This document shows positions 25,686 to 33,724 of a stretch of 64,000 nucleotides of DNA, piece by piece (position 1 is the stretch's first letter; each line of letters starts with the position of its first letter). Below the pieces are notes generated by a model. It worked only from the letters and a program-made list of their open reading frames with translations, did no database searches and was not told the DNA's origin. A program made the position numbers and the translations under genes. This stretch comes from a bacterium (lineage in GTDB: Bacteria > Electryoneota > RPQS01): assembly GCA_023382385.1 (NCBI GenBank), contig JAHDVH010000003.1, forward strand, positions 310,001 through 374,000, in the 5' to 3' direction.

Positions 25686-26201
25686 CTATTTGTGCTTGCC
25701 CGCTGAGACATAAGGAGCGAACGCCTCAAACACGAAATGGCTCCACACCTTATCCACGATTGCGGCAAGTTCCTCGTTCACTTGACCGAGCATTTGCACC
25801 GTGACTGTGAGCTGCGTGCTGTCACCGTCTGCAGAAAATTCGTAAGTCACCACGTTCGTCAGTGCCCGACCCGAAAGACCCAGCGGTCCTTCGTAGCGTA
25901 TCATTGCCGGTCGGTCAGCAAGTATGACTGTCGCATGAAGTGCGCCGTTGCCTTGATCGTCAAACTCCTCGATGAATCGGCCACCCACCCAGGGTTCGAG
26001 GCGCAGAGCGTGCGGCTGTTCGCGAAAAGAGTGATCCCACCAACCCGAGATGTCCCCTGTCATTGCGTCGAAGATTTCTGTGGTCGATCCCGGCAGTTTT
26101 GCCTTCTGCACACTCGTGAAACTGCCGTCCGAGTTGATTGTCAACTCCGCGCGACTCCCGATGGCGAACAACAGGATGATTGTGAGTCCCGCCTTTCCCA
26201 T
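25686..26201 (-). CDS. Secreted SRPBCC-domain protein
   Basis: 171 residues. An N-terminal signal peptide (about 1-18, ending in SRA) precedes a START/SRPBCC-like fold: PGSTTEIFDAMTGDISGWWDHSF, GGRFIEEFDDQGNGALHATVI, MIRYEGPLGLSGRALTNVVTYEF, QLTVTVQML and a long C-terminal helix. This resembles AHSA1-type or polyketide-cyclase-like proteins that bind hydrophobic ligands in a cavity. A signal peptide on this fold is uncommon and places it in the periplasm. Ligand unknown. Confidence 0.72.
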   Translation of the reverse strand: MGKAGLTIILLFAIGSRAELTINSDGSFTSVQKAKLPGSTTEIFDAMTGDISGWWDHSFREQPHALRLEPWVGGRFIEEFDDQGNGALHATVILADRPAMIRYEGPLGLSGRALTNVVTYEFSADGDSTQLTVTVQMLGQVNEELAAIVDKVWSHFVFEAFAPYVSAGKHK

Positions 26202-26223
26202 ACTCTCCCTCCTGAATCGAAGT

Positions 26224-26946
26224 TTATGGCAATGTGACTTGATGCTCGGACTTGATTGTCCAACCCGAACCGAACCCGCTGATTCGCAAAGCCTCTTCCC
26301 AGTTGAATCGGGAGAGCCTTCGCAACAGGGCCGGATTGCGGAGCGTGTAGCTTCCGTCGCTCCGGACCGTAATCCCCCAAGTTATGCCAGCCAGCTGAGT
26401 CACCGACTTTGGCCCGGTGCGTTTCACTAACCACGACTCGAAATTAAAACCGCTGTCATGGGTCGGGCGGTCCAATAACCAGTATCTTCCATCCGCAAAC
26501 ACTCTGCTTGACAGAACTGGATTAGTGTAGTCTTTAACAGAGTAGTATGCAGGGTCCTCGTCTTCGCCTCTTGCTCCCGGCAGGCCTGATCCCCCGCTCT
26601 GAGGATCAATTCGCGGGTAGCCCGGCCTATCTTGTCGTTCCGCAAGCTGCCACCACTCGACTTCTTGTTCGCGAATTCCCAGTTCGCCGTAAGGCTCGAA
26701 AGCCAGTCGCAAATCGCCCTCAGGACCCAATGGCCGAACTATGATCCATCCAAGTGTGTCCTGCCCCGCAATGACCGCGAAAGCATCGCCGCTTGCAGAA
26801 GAATCAGCCCCATTCCTCGCCATGCCCTGCAAAATGATCAAAGCCGCCAGCCCAATCCCCGCACACAGCAAGGTCAGTTGGCTGCGTGGGCGAAGAAATA
26901 TGGGCTTAGCAGGGAGAGGAGTTATAGTTTCGTAGATATGTGACAC
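26224..26946 (-). CDS. Hypothetical membrane-anchored protein
   Basis: 240 residues from a GTG. One membrane helix at about 24-42 (LTLLCAGIGLAALIILQG) with a short cytoplasmic N-terminus, so the remaining 200 residues should be periplasmic. That part is beta-rich with many Trp and Tyr (GWIIVRPLGPEGDLRLAFEPYG, GRYWLLDRP, FNFESWLVKR, WGITVRSDGSYTLRN). No known family. It is divergent from the tetR gene and shares its intergenic region, so it could be a target of that regulator. Confidence 0.6.
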   Translation of the reverse strand: MSHIYETITPLPAKPIFLRPRSQLTLLCAGIGLAALIILQGMARNGADSSASGDAFAVIAGQDTLGWIIVRPLGPEGDLRLAFEPYGELGIREQEVEWWQLAERQDRPGYPRIDPQSGGSGLPGARGEDEDPAYYSVKDYTNPVLSSRVFADGRYWLLDRPTHDSGFNFESWLVKRTGPKSVTQLAGITWGITVRSDGSYTLRNPALLRRLSRFNWEEALRISGFGSGWTIKSEHQVTLP

Positions 26947-27036
26947 AGGTTACAGAACAGCCTACGACTTGTTTGTAACTACAAGATAATAAAGTAAATC
27001 TTTTGCCGCACAATCTCTTACAGCTTGATCTGCAAC

Positions 27037-27090
27037 TTGCGAACCTCCTGTTAATTTCGTATACTGTGTTCCAACAATGAACACTGTTCA
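27037..27090 (+). promoter_or_regulatory. Promoter and candidate TetR autoregulatory operator
   Basis: TTGCGA (27037-27042), 17-base spacer, TATACT (27060-27065). Two overlapping inverted repeats cover the start site: GTGTTC-N7-GAACAC (27066-27084) and the perfect 13-mer TGAACACTGTTCA (27078-27090). The position favours repression by the TetR protein encoded 11 bases downstream. Confidence 0.6.
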
Positions 27091-27100
27091 GAGGGTATGA

Positions 27101-27721
27101 GTGGCGATAGTTGACCGTAAGTTGCGGGAAAAAGCTGAGATGCGCTCCAGAATTCTGGAGTCTGCTAAAGCTTTGTTCGCGGAAGACGGTTTTCAAAATG
27201 TCTCTATCCGTAAGATTGCCGACAAGATCGAGTATAGCCCGGCGACTATCTATCTGTATTTTAAGGATAAAGACGCTATTCTGTTCGCCCTCCATAATGA
27301 AGGGTTTCGCGCGCTGTTTACCCGTCAACGTGATTTTGTCAGAATCGCTGACCCAGTCCAGCGACTTCGCAAACTTCTCAGCGGATACCTCGACTTTGCC
27401 TTGGAAGAGCCTGAATATTATGATCTTATGTTCATGCTTTTCACGCCTCTTCCTAAGCTGCTGAGAACATCTGAATGGCGGTTCGGACGAAGGGCCTATA
27501 GAACGTTGCATCATACCATTGTCGAGTGTCAGGGTCGAGGATACCTCGCAGGGACATCTCCGGACGCCGCGGCACTTGGCATGTGGGGCGCCGTTCACGG
27601 AATCGCCGCGCTACTCCTGCGGCGTAGGGCTTCCATGCTGCCTGAGGAAGACCTGCCACGACTGGCTCGTGAGGGCGTGGCCATGCTTGAGCAGCATCTG
27701 CTGCCCGCGAAACCAAAGTAG
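27101..27721 (+). CDS. TetR family transcriptional regulator
   Basis: 206 residues from GTG 27101, spaced 5 bases from GAGGG; the ATG at 27097 is in another frame and stops after five codons. The N-terminal HTH (about 13-60) is canonical: RSRILESAKALFAEDGFQNVSIRKIADKIEYSPATIYLYFKDK, interrupted by none of the usual gaps. The C-terminal ligand domain (about 80-200) is helical and includes MFTPLPKLLR and MWGAVHGIAALLLRR, as in the TetR_C_33/WHG-type group. Ligand unknown. An operator-like palindrome overlaps its promoter. Confidence 0.9.
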   Translation: MAIVDRKLREKAEMRSRILESAKALFAEDGFQNVSIRKIADKIEYSPATIYLYFKDKDAILFALHNEGFRALFTRQRDFVRIADPVQRLRKLLSGYLDFALEEPEYYDLMFMLFTPLPKLLRTSEWRFGRRAYRTLHHTIVECQGRGYLAGTSPDAAALGMWGAVHGIAALLLRRRASMLPEEDLPRLAREGVAMLEQHLLPAKPK

Positions 27722-27853
27722 AATTTCTCCTGTTAATTAATCGTTCCAGTAAGATAGTCGGTAAGCGATTTATCGCTTGCCCACGGGCCGCCAAGGTTAC
27801 CCGGCCGCAACGACCCCGTGTCAATCCACTCCACCGGGTTTAGGAAGGACACC

Positions 27854-28453
27854 ATGAAGAAGACGTTGTTTGTAGCTCTTTGGGTCGCACCGCTGCTGTT
27901 CTTGGCGGGTTGCGCTGAACCGCCGAAGGCGGAATCTGATGCCGCCAATGCCGCTTTGCAGGCTGCTAAGACTGCAGAAGCTGATCAGTATGCCGGTCAG
28001 GCATACAATGCCGCGCGTGATACGCTGAATGCCGCGTTGGCCGCAGTGAAGGAGCAGGATGGCAAGTTCGCGCTGTTCCGCAACTACGACGCCGCCAAGG
28101 CGCAGTTGGTCAAGGCCACTGAAATGGCCAATCAAGCCGGTCAGGCCGCTGCCGCTGAGAAGGATCGCCTGAAGAATGAACTCACAACCATGCAGATGGA
28201 GCTTGTCGCTGCTTTGGCTGCCGCTGACACCGCGTTGATGAAGGCTCCGGTCGGCAAGGGCAACAAGGCTGACATCGAGTTGATAAAGAGCGATCTGTCC
28301 GCCGCACGCACGGCCTTTGATGCCGCCGTGGCTGATTTCAATCAGGGCAAGTATCTGACCGCGCGTACCAAGATGCAGACTGTCAGACAGCGCGTCACGA
28401 ACATCACCAACGAAATCGCAACCGCGACTGAAAAGGCCAAAGGCAAGAAGTAG
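27854..28453 (+). CDS. Ala/Lys-rich helical lipoprotein
   Basis: 199 residues from the ATG at 27854 (AAGGA upstream). Signal peptide with lipobox FLAGC near residue 20. The mature protein is almost wholly helical and Ala-rich, with coiled-coil character (AANAALQAAKTAEADQYA, AAAAEKDRLKNELTTMQ). Its first 90 residues align by eye with the N-terminal part of the downstream L,D-transpeptidase: QYA, then a basic-acidic helix, Q-x-GK-F/W-LF/LR-x-YD-A, then an Ala-rich helix. This suggests a shared domain, perhaps for peptidoglycan or partner binding. A 27-base gap-flanked hairpin separates it from the next gene. Confidence 0.8.
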   Translation: MKKTLFVALWVAPLLFLAGCAEPPKAESDAANAALQAAKTAEADQYAGQAYNAARDTLNAALAAVKEQDGKFALFRNYDAAKAQLVKATEMANQAGQAAAAEKDRLKNELTTMQMELVAALAAADTALMKAPVGKGNKADIELIKSDLSAARTAFDAAVADFNQGKYLTARTKMQTVRQRVTNITNEIATATEKAKGKK

Positions 28454-28494
28454 GATTCATGTGCCGCGTATGCGGCATCTGAAGTGATCGAAAG

Positions 28495-28525
28495 CAGGGA
28501 GCCGCACACCCGGTGCGGCTCCCTG
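28495..28525 (+). terminator. Intercistronic hairpin without T tract
   Basis: Perfect 13-bp stem cagggagccgcac / gtgcggctccctg around a 5-base loop. No T run follows, so partial termination or 3' end protection of the upstream lipoprotein mRNA is more likely than full termination. Confidence 0.6.
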
Positions 28526-28572
28526 TATGTTCAAAGGACAAAAACTCTCAACGACTTTCTCTCTCTATTCGG

Positions 28573-29637
28573 ATGCCCCGCCTCTACGTCGCTGTTTTGC
28601 TCATCTCCCTCGCCATCCTTGGCGCAGGGTGTGATACTCCGCCGCTCGCAGATATGGTTCGGGCCGAGTCGGCGCTCGTCCGCTGCCGCACCGGCATCAT
28701 AAAACAGTATGCCTCCGCTGAAGTTGAAGCCGGCGAAGTTGCAATGCAGAAAGCCCGCGAGGAGATGGCTTATCAGCAGGGACGCTGGTCATTGCTTCGC
28801 AAGTACGACTCGGCGGACTCCCTGATTGCCTACGCTCGGTCGCTGATTCAGATTGCCGAAGACTCAGCGGCCGTCCGGCGAGCGACGGCCTATGCGTACG
28901 CCAAGAGCGAGATTGATGATCTCGGCGAAGATCTCTCGCTGTGGCGCAAATCGCTCGACCAGAAGTTGACTCTTTACGGCGCTGAAAAACTCTGGACTCT
29001 CGCCCAGATGAGTCAGGCAAATGCCATCAGCTTGATGACACAAGAGGATTTGGAAGGTGCACTGGAATCCGCACAAGAATGCCGAGAACATCTGGCCGCG
29101 CTGCGAGACGCCCTGAATAACCACGATGTTGATGAGCAAGAGCGAATTCGCATGGCCAGAACATGGGTCGCGCATACGCTTGAGAACAGCCGGCGGAACG
29201 GAAACGTCGCGATTATCGTTGATAAAGAAGAGAAGATGCTCCACGTCATTGATAGTGGAAAGAAAATAAAATCATATCGTTGCGACCTCGGTTTCAATGC
29301 CGCGTATCAGAAGATGTTCGCAGGCGACGGCGCGACGCCAGAAGGCCGCTACCAAGTTACCAAGGTCGTGCATTCAAGCCGCTACTTCAAAGCGCTCCTG
29401 CTTGATTATCCTAACGAAGATGACAAAAAGCGCTTTGCCGCAAACAAACGCTCTGGTCGAATCTCTCAGCGCGCGGGTATCGGCAAACTTATCGAAATTC
29501 ACGGACACGGCGGACAGAACAAAGACTGGACCGACGGATGTGTCGCCCTTGCCGACCGTGATATGCTCGATATTCTGAAATTCGCGACAGTCGGAACACC
29601 CGTCACTATCGTGCGAAAATTGGAGGGCTTCCAATGA
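28573..29637 (+). CDS. L,D-transpeptidase (YkuD domain) lipoprotein
   Basis: 354 residues from ATG 28573 (MPRLYVAVLL); the frame is open from 28513. Lipobox LGAGC near residue 20. Residues 25-190 are helical and contain the domain shared with the upstream lipoprotein. The YkuD domain runs from about 210: AIIVDKEEKMLHVID, GDGATPEGRYQVTKVV and the catalytic region IEIHGHGGQNKDWTDGCVAL with nucleophile Cys. Such enzymes make 3-3 peptidoglycan crosslinks or attach proteins to the wall in the periplasm. It overlaps the next transpeptidase by 4 bases (ATGA). Confidence 0.9.
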   Translation: MPRLYVAVLLISLAILGAGCDTPPLADMVRAESALVRCRTGIIKQYASAEVEAGEVAMQKAREEMAYQQGRWSLLRKYDSADSLIAYARSLIQIAEDSAAVRRATAYAYAKSEIDDLGEDLSLWRKSLDQKLTLYGAEKLWTLAQMSQANAISLMTQEDLEGALESAQECREHLAALRDALNNHDVDEQERIRMARTWVAHTLENSRRNGNVAIIVDKEEKMLHVIDSGKKIKSYRCDLGFNAAYQKMFAGDGATPEGRYQVTKVVHSSRYFKALLLDYPNEDDKKRFAANKRSGRISQRAGIGKLIEIHGHGGQNKDWTDGCVALADRDMLDILKFATVGTPVTIVRKLEGFQ

Positions 29638-30275
29638 TCAGAATTGTCCTTATTATTGTCGTCGTGATCGGCGTGCTGGTCTCGCTGGCTTTTGCGCTCT
29701 CCAGCAAACCTGCCGAACTCCCAACGCCGCAAATTATCGCACGGATGGACTCTCTGCTCGCAACACCGCCTGATGAGAAATCGCTGAGCAAGGAAGTCAA
29801 GCAGTTGCGCAAGGAGCTTGAAAAAAGTGTTCCTAAGTCAAAGTATGTCGTCATTGACCGAAACAGCAATACAGCCTATCTCCGCACAGCTGATTCCGTG
29901 TTATACAAAGCGGTTTGCTCCACCGGTTCGGGGGGTGAGTTAACCGATCCCAAGAGCGGCCGCAAATGGGTCTTTCACACTCCCAGCGGTGTCTTTGCCA
30001 TCAAAAACAAGATCGTTGAACCGTGGTGGCGCAAGCCTGACTGGGCCTTCATTGAAGACAATGAGCCGATTCCCTCCAACAATTCTGACCGGTTGGACCC
30101 GAACGTCATGGGTGACTACGCCATGGGATTTGGTGACGGTTACTTTATTCACGGCACTCTCTACGAAAGACTATTAGGAATGTCGGTCAGCCACGGCTGT
30201 GTTCGACTCGGCTCGGATGACTTGAAATACATCTACGACCGTGTCCCCATCGGGACAGGAGTCTATGTTTACTAA
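29634..30275 (+). CDS. L,D-transpeptidase (YkuD domain), membrane-anchored
   Basis: 213 residues. An N-terminal membrane helix (about 3-22) and a short coiled region (ATPPDEKSLSKEVKQLRKEL) precede a YkuD domain from about 70: YVVIDRNSNTAYL, KWVFHTPSGVFAIKNKI, FIHGTLYERLLGMSVSHGCVRL. The HG...SHGCVR active site is textbook. It differs from its neighbour in anchor type and active-site form (SHGCVR against TDGCVA), so the two are not a recent duplicate. It overlaps the next gene by 11 bases. Confidence 0.92.
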   Translation: MIRIVLIIVVVIGVLVSLAFALSSKPAELPTPQIIARMDSLLATPPDEKSLSKEVKQLRKELEKSVPKSKYVVIDRNSNTAYLRTADSVLYKAVCSTGSGGELTDPKSGRKWVFHTPSGVFAIKNKIVEPWWRKPDWAFIEDNEPIPSNNSDRLDPNVMGDYAMGFGDGYFIHGTLYERLLGMSVSHGCVRLGSDDLKYIYDRVPIGTGVYVY

Positions 30276-30882
30276 GTGGGGACTTACCGCCGCCTTACTG
30301 ATTGCAAGCTGTCACGCTGCTCTGGCACAGTCCGACAGCTTACTCAAAGAGTGGCGCTCTCTGACTGTGCGCAACGAGCTGGTCAAGTCGAACGCTCCTT
30401 ACCTTGTGCTGGATTCCCAGTCACAGAGGGTAGAGATTCGATTGGGTGGCGGCGTGGTCTGGGAAATGGAAGAAGACTCCGGGACGGCCAAACTGAATGT
30501 CAAGAAGTTCATCGAGGACTTTCATCCCGATTCCGCGCTTGTCTATAGCGTCGCATCGGTTCAGCTTCTGAAATATGAACCTCGCTTCCCCGATTCATTG
30601 CTCGAAATCGTCAGCGGAGCTATGGATATGGATCCTTCTCTCTTGCAGCGTGAGATTCCGGTGATGTTCGAAGTGCAGTGGAGGCACGGTCCAAAGCTCT
30701 TGGTTCATTCCAAGCCGGAAGGACAGCCCATTCCAGTCCAGATCTCTTGGCGCGTGAAACTTGATCGTTGGCTGTCTAAGTTCGGCGGGTCGGCGGTGTA
30801 TGATGTGCAGATCGATCGCGAACATGCATTGACTTTGTATCGTGTCCTGCGCGAAGGCGCGCCCCTCCTCGTTATCCGATAG
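30265..30882 (+). CDS. Secreted hypothetical protein
   Basis: 205 residues from the ATG at 30265, chosen because it starts a clean signal peptide (MFTKWGLTAALLIASCHAALAQ) and overlaps the transpeptidase stop. The mature part has strand-rich segments (YLVLDSQSQRVEIRLGGGVVWEM, EVQWRHGPKLLVHSK, YDVQIDREHALTLYRVLREGAPLLVI). The phrase LVLDSQSQRVEIRLGGGVV resembles the first strands of YkuD domains (product of a decayed transpeptidase?), but no HG or SHGC active site is present. It may be an inactive partner of the two upstream enzymes. Confidence 0.65.
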   Translation: MFTKWGLTAALLIASCHAALAQSDSLLKEWRSLTVRNELVKSNAPYLVLDSQSQRVEIRLGGGVVWEMEEDSGTAKLNVKKFIEDFHPDSALVYSVASVQLLKYEPRFPDSLLEIVSGAMDMDPSLLQREIPVMFEVQWRHGPKLLVHSKPEGQPIPVQISWRVKLDRWLSKFGGSAVYDVQIDREHALTLYRVLREGAPLLVIR

Positions 30883-30906
30883 AATTTCGACTTCCTTAAA
30901 CATGAA

Positions 30907-30932
30907 CGGGGCCTCCCAAATGGGAGGCCCCG
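30907..30932. terminator. Hairpin between convergent genes
   Basis: 12-bp stem cggggcctccca / tgggaggccccg with a minimal AA tip; weak T content afterwards. Separates the transpeptidase operon from the minus-strand CBM-like gene. Confidence 0.65.
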
Positions 30933-30955
30933 CTGCATTGCTTATGCGGCCCTGC

Positions 30956-32611
30956 TTACTTTAGCAATAGCATCTTGCGCGTTGCCGTGAAGTTCCCGGC
31001 ATCGAGGCGGTAGAAGTACACTCCGCTCGGCAGTGATGCGGCATCAAAGGACACCGTATAGGAACCGGCAGTCTGGCTGCGGCTCACAAGCGTCGTCACT
31101 TCTTCGCCCGTGACTGTGAAAATCTTCAACGTCACCTTGGCGGCATCCGCCAGCGTATAGCTGATGTTCGTCTCGGGGTTGAACGGGTTCGGGAAATTCT
31201 GCGCCAATGCAAACTCGCTCACTGTCCCTGTTCCGCGCGGTGTCGCGCTGGCGATCTGCGAATGCACGCTACGGCTGCCATCAAGGTCAACGATCGTCAA
31301 GCGATAGTTGTAAGCCGTGCCGGCAACGACGTTGCCGTCGGTGAACGTATAATGTGTCTCCGACGAGCTTTCACCGCGAGCTTGCAGCTGAGCGACGGTC
31401 GACCACGCATTCAGGTCGGTCGAGCGGTCCAGTATGAAGTGACTGGTCGCTTGCTCAGTGGCAGTGCTCCAATTCACGCGAACCGCATTCTCCAGACCGA
31501 CGGCGCTGAACGATGCCATCTGCACGGGCAGAATGTCGTCAATCGTGATGCAGAAACAACCTGCGTAGTCGTCGCCGTCCGGTGGAATCAACTGCCGATT
31601 TGCGTCAGCGAGCAGACACAGCACGAGATACCAGTTCATGTCCTCGCCTTGACGAATCTCCCAGCTGATCTCGCCGCTGCCCGGCGAACAGTCCGGAACA
31701 TCACACTCAATGCAGCCCGGAACGTACGTGAAATCCGTAAACACCGGCGGATTGTACGGTGTGTTCAAGTGAATCCACAGTTCCTGCGCACAGCAACACA
31801 AACTAACACAGTAGGAACCTGCTCCGGAAATCTCACCCGGTCCCCACGTCTCGCAGCAGTAAACCTGAATGTCGAGCGTCTGCGGTTGGCCGTTGTCAAC
31901 AATACTGGCAAGGCGGTTGCCGCCGCATTCCCAATTGCAAACTCCGCCGTCATTGCGCTGGAACTTGTATTGAATCGAGGGATTCGAGCCACCGACAAAG
32001 ACAAACGTGCCCTCCCAGATTCCGTCGTTGTTGAAATCGTTCATTGCGCCGTTCGGATTGCACATGCTCCAGCCGAGGAAGTCGCCTGTGAAGAACACGC
32101 CGCCTTCGAACAAGTCGGGGTTCACACAGTTCATATCCACGCGGAACGTAACTGCCACATCGGCCGAGAGGCCCGGCTGAATATGCAGCGTAAATGGCGG
32201 GCTGTTGCCTGCCTGATCCTGCGCGCCTTCATACCAGCTATCGTCAGAGATGTCGCGAATCCTGACATAGAAATAGGTGTCTTCTCCACCTACTGTCGAA
32301 CTGGAGGGAATCGTCCCCCACCATTCATCGTTGTTGCCGATCTCCACGTTGTAGGCCATCATCACGGAATCATAATCTGCGGCGCTGGCGGTCTTGTAGT
32401 ACAACCAGCCTTCTACGTCTGCGCACGGGCCGGGCGAATCCGTACAGCCGCCCTTCCAAACCTGCACGTAGACTCCGATGTTGTCGGTCGGGAGATAAGT
32501 TTGGCCGCTCGTGGGCCAAATCTGGCCGGCCCAGCCAATTGCTGCATGAGCACTTGTTGTGCCGAGGGCCATTAGCGTTAAACAGATAAACAAGGTCTTA
32601 AAAGATTTCAT
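30956..32611 (-). CDS. Secreted Cys-rich protein with CBM20/48-like region and C-terminal sorting domain
   Basis: 551 residues. Signal peptide ends near SAHAA (24). Residues 25-155 are a beta domain (PTDNIGVYVQVW, YFYVRIRDISDDSW). Residues 160-260 look like a starch-binding-type fold: VAVTFRVDMNCVNPDLFEGGVFFTGDF, NDFNNDGIWEGTFVF, IQYKFQRNDGG. A Cys-rich stretch follows (about 262-370, with YCCETW and CVSLCCCAQ). A fibronectin-like domain (ILPVQMASFSAVGLENAVRVNW) and a final 80-residue sorting domain (NFPNPFNPE ... TRKMLLLK) end the protein. Probably surface or secreted; ligand unknown. Confidence 0.75.
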   Translation of the reverse strand: MKSFKTLFICLTLMALGTTSAHAAIGWAGQIWPTSGQTYLPTDNIGVYVQVWKGGCTDSPGPCADVEGWLYYKTASAADYDSVMMAYNVEIGNNDEWWGTIPSSSTVGGEDTYFYVRIRDISDDSWYEGAQDQAGNSPPFTLHIQPGLSADVAVTFRVDMNCVNPDLFEGGVFFTGDFLGWSMCNPNGAMNDFNNDGIWEGTFVFVGGSNPSIQYKFQRNDGGVCNWECGGNRLASIVDNGQPQTLDIQVYCCETWGPGEISGAGSYCVSLCCCAQELWIHLNTPYNPPVFTDFTYVPGCIECDVPDCSPGSGEISWEIRQGEDMNWYLVLCLLADANRQLIPPDGDDYAGCFCITIDDILPVQMASFSAVGLENAVRVNWSTATEQATSHFILDRSTDLNAWSTVAQLQARGESSSETHYTFTDGNVVAGTAYNYRLTIVDLDGSRSVHSQIASATPRGTGTVSEFALAQNFPNPFNPETNISYTLADAAKVTLKIFTVTGEEVTTLVSRSQTAGSYTVSFDAASLPSGVYFYRLDAGNFTATRKMLLLK

Positions 32612-32665
32612 AAAACTGCTCCGTATCCTTTCATGGTGACATGTTGTTGCAGACGCAGTATAGCT

Positions 32666-32694
32666 AATATATTCTTCATGGACTCTGATGTCAA
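32666..32694 (-). promoter_or_regulatory. Promoter of the 30956-32611 gene
   Basis: Minus-strand TTGACA (32689-32694), 17-base spacer, TATATT (32666-32671), about 55 bases from the start. Near-consensus. Confidence 0.7.
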
Positions 32695-32881
32695 TATGTC
32701 GGTATACTAATAATGATTTTCATGGCAGTTTGCCCGTTTCGTCACAGGAATCAAACCTCTTATTAACCGGATGTTTATTCTATATCTATGGCTTTTGGTT
32801 GGTTTGCAAACGGTGCAAATACATTGCTGAACAACAATGACCCACTCTATTGGGAGGCGTGAACTTGAGACTTCCAGAAAC

Positions 32882-32910
32882 TTGACAGTCCACTTTCATC
32901 TGAATATCTT
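32882..32910 (+). promoter_or_regulatory. Promoter of the trpG/pabA-like gene
   Basis: TTGACA (32882-32887), 17-base spacer, TATCTT (32905-32910), about 60 bases upstream of the TTG start; identical boxes to the hrcA promoter. The rest of the 358-base divergent gap (32612-32969) is AT-rich and shows no gene or leader-peptide attenuator that I can recognise. Confidence 0.7.
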
Positions 32911-32969
32911 CCGTCAGCCTCTGGCATGCATGGTTAACTCCCGCATATTCTCCAACTAATTCCCTTAAT

Positions 32970-33548
32970 TTGATTTTCATTCTCGACAATTACGATTCAT
33001 TTACTTTTAATCTCGTCCAAGCTGTCAACAGACTTGGAGTTGAAACAGTCACCGCGAGAAATGACGAAATCACCGCCGCAGAAGTCCTTGAGTTAGGCCC
33101 TTCAGGAATTATCCTCTCGCCCGGGCCGGGGAGACCCGAAAATGCGGGAAATATGCCGAAAATACTAAGTGCTGCGCTGGATAAAGTCCCGATTCTCGGC
33201 GTCTGTCTGGGTCACCAAATGATCGGTTTGCTGTTGGGGGCACAAGTGGTAGCTGCTTCCAATATCGTCCACGGAAAGTCAACAAGAATACACCATGACG
33301 GACTTGGCGTGTTTCATGGCCTGCCCAATCCGTTTTCCGCTGGTCGGTACCATTCCCTAATCGTTTCCCCGGAGGCCCTACCCGAAGACTTAACAATCTC
33401 GGCGCGAACTGACGGAGGCGAAATCATGGGGTTACGTCACCGGAGGCTACCCGTTGAGGGAGTCCAATTCCACCCTGAATCGATCCTGACCCCGGAGGGC
33501 GATCTGTTGCTTCTGAATTTTGTTCGGTTAACTTCTGGTTGTGTCTGA
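32970..33548 (+). CDS. Glutamine amidotransferase, anthranilate/aminodeoxychorismate synthase component II
   Basis: 192 residues from a TTG; MIFILDNYDSFTFNLVQ is the standard TrpG/PabA beginning, which fixes the start although no good ribosome site is seen. Class I glutamine amidotransferase motifs: LSPGPGRPENAG, the nucleophile in GVCLGHQ, HGKST, and FHPESILT with the catalytic His and Glu. It releases ammonia from glutamine for a TrpE or PabB partner. No synthase subunit or other tryptophan or folate gene is adjacent, so it may serve both pathways, as the B. subtilis protein does; that is inference. Confidence 0.9.
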   Translation: MIFILDNYDSFTFNLVQAVNRLGVETVTARNDEITAAEVLELGPSGIILSPGPGRPENAGNMPKILSAALDKVPILGVCLGHQMIGLLLGAQVVAASNIVHGKSTRIHHDGLGVFHGLPNPFSAGRYHSLIVSPEALPEDLTISARTDGGEIMGLRHRRLPVEGVQFHPESILTPEGDLLLLNFVRLTSGCV

Positions 33549-33724
33549 CGTCCCCTGCAGACCCGTGAATCCTTCTCTAAGTTCTTGTTTGGATTAACCA
33601 AACATGGGATGCGTTGAGTGCGGCCGAAAGCTTGTAAGTCCTTCAGAAAATCTGTATCTTCTGAGACTTGGAACAATTGGCCATGTGCCTTCGTTAACCT
33701 TCTGATCCCTCGGGAGCCGACACG

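Noticed and set aside
27722-27853. tRNA or small RNA gene in the tetR-lipoprotein gap
   Set aside because: Only a short AAGCGAT-tt-ATCGCTT hairpin is present; no cloverleaf can be drawn.
31262-32575. 437-residue plus-strand frame opposite the CBM-like gene
   Set aside because: Composition (His, Arg, Val-rich without domains) is that of an antisense shadow, and the minus strand has signal peptide, domains and promoter.
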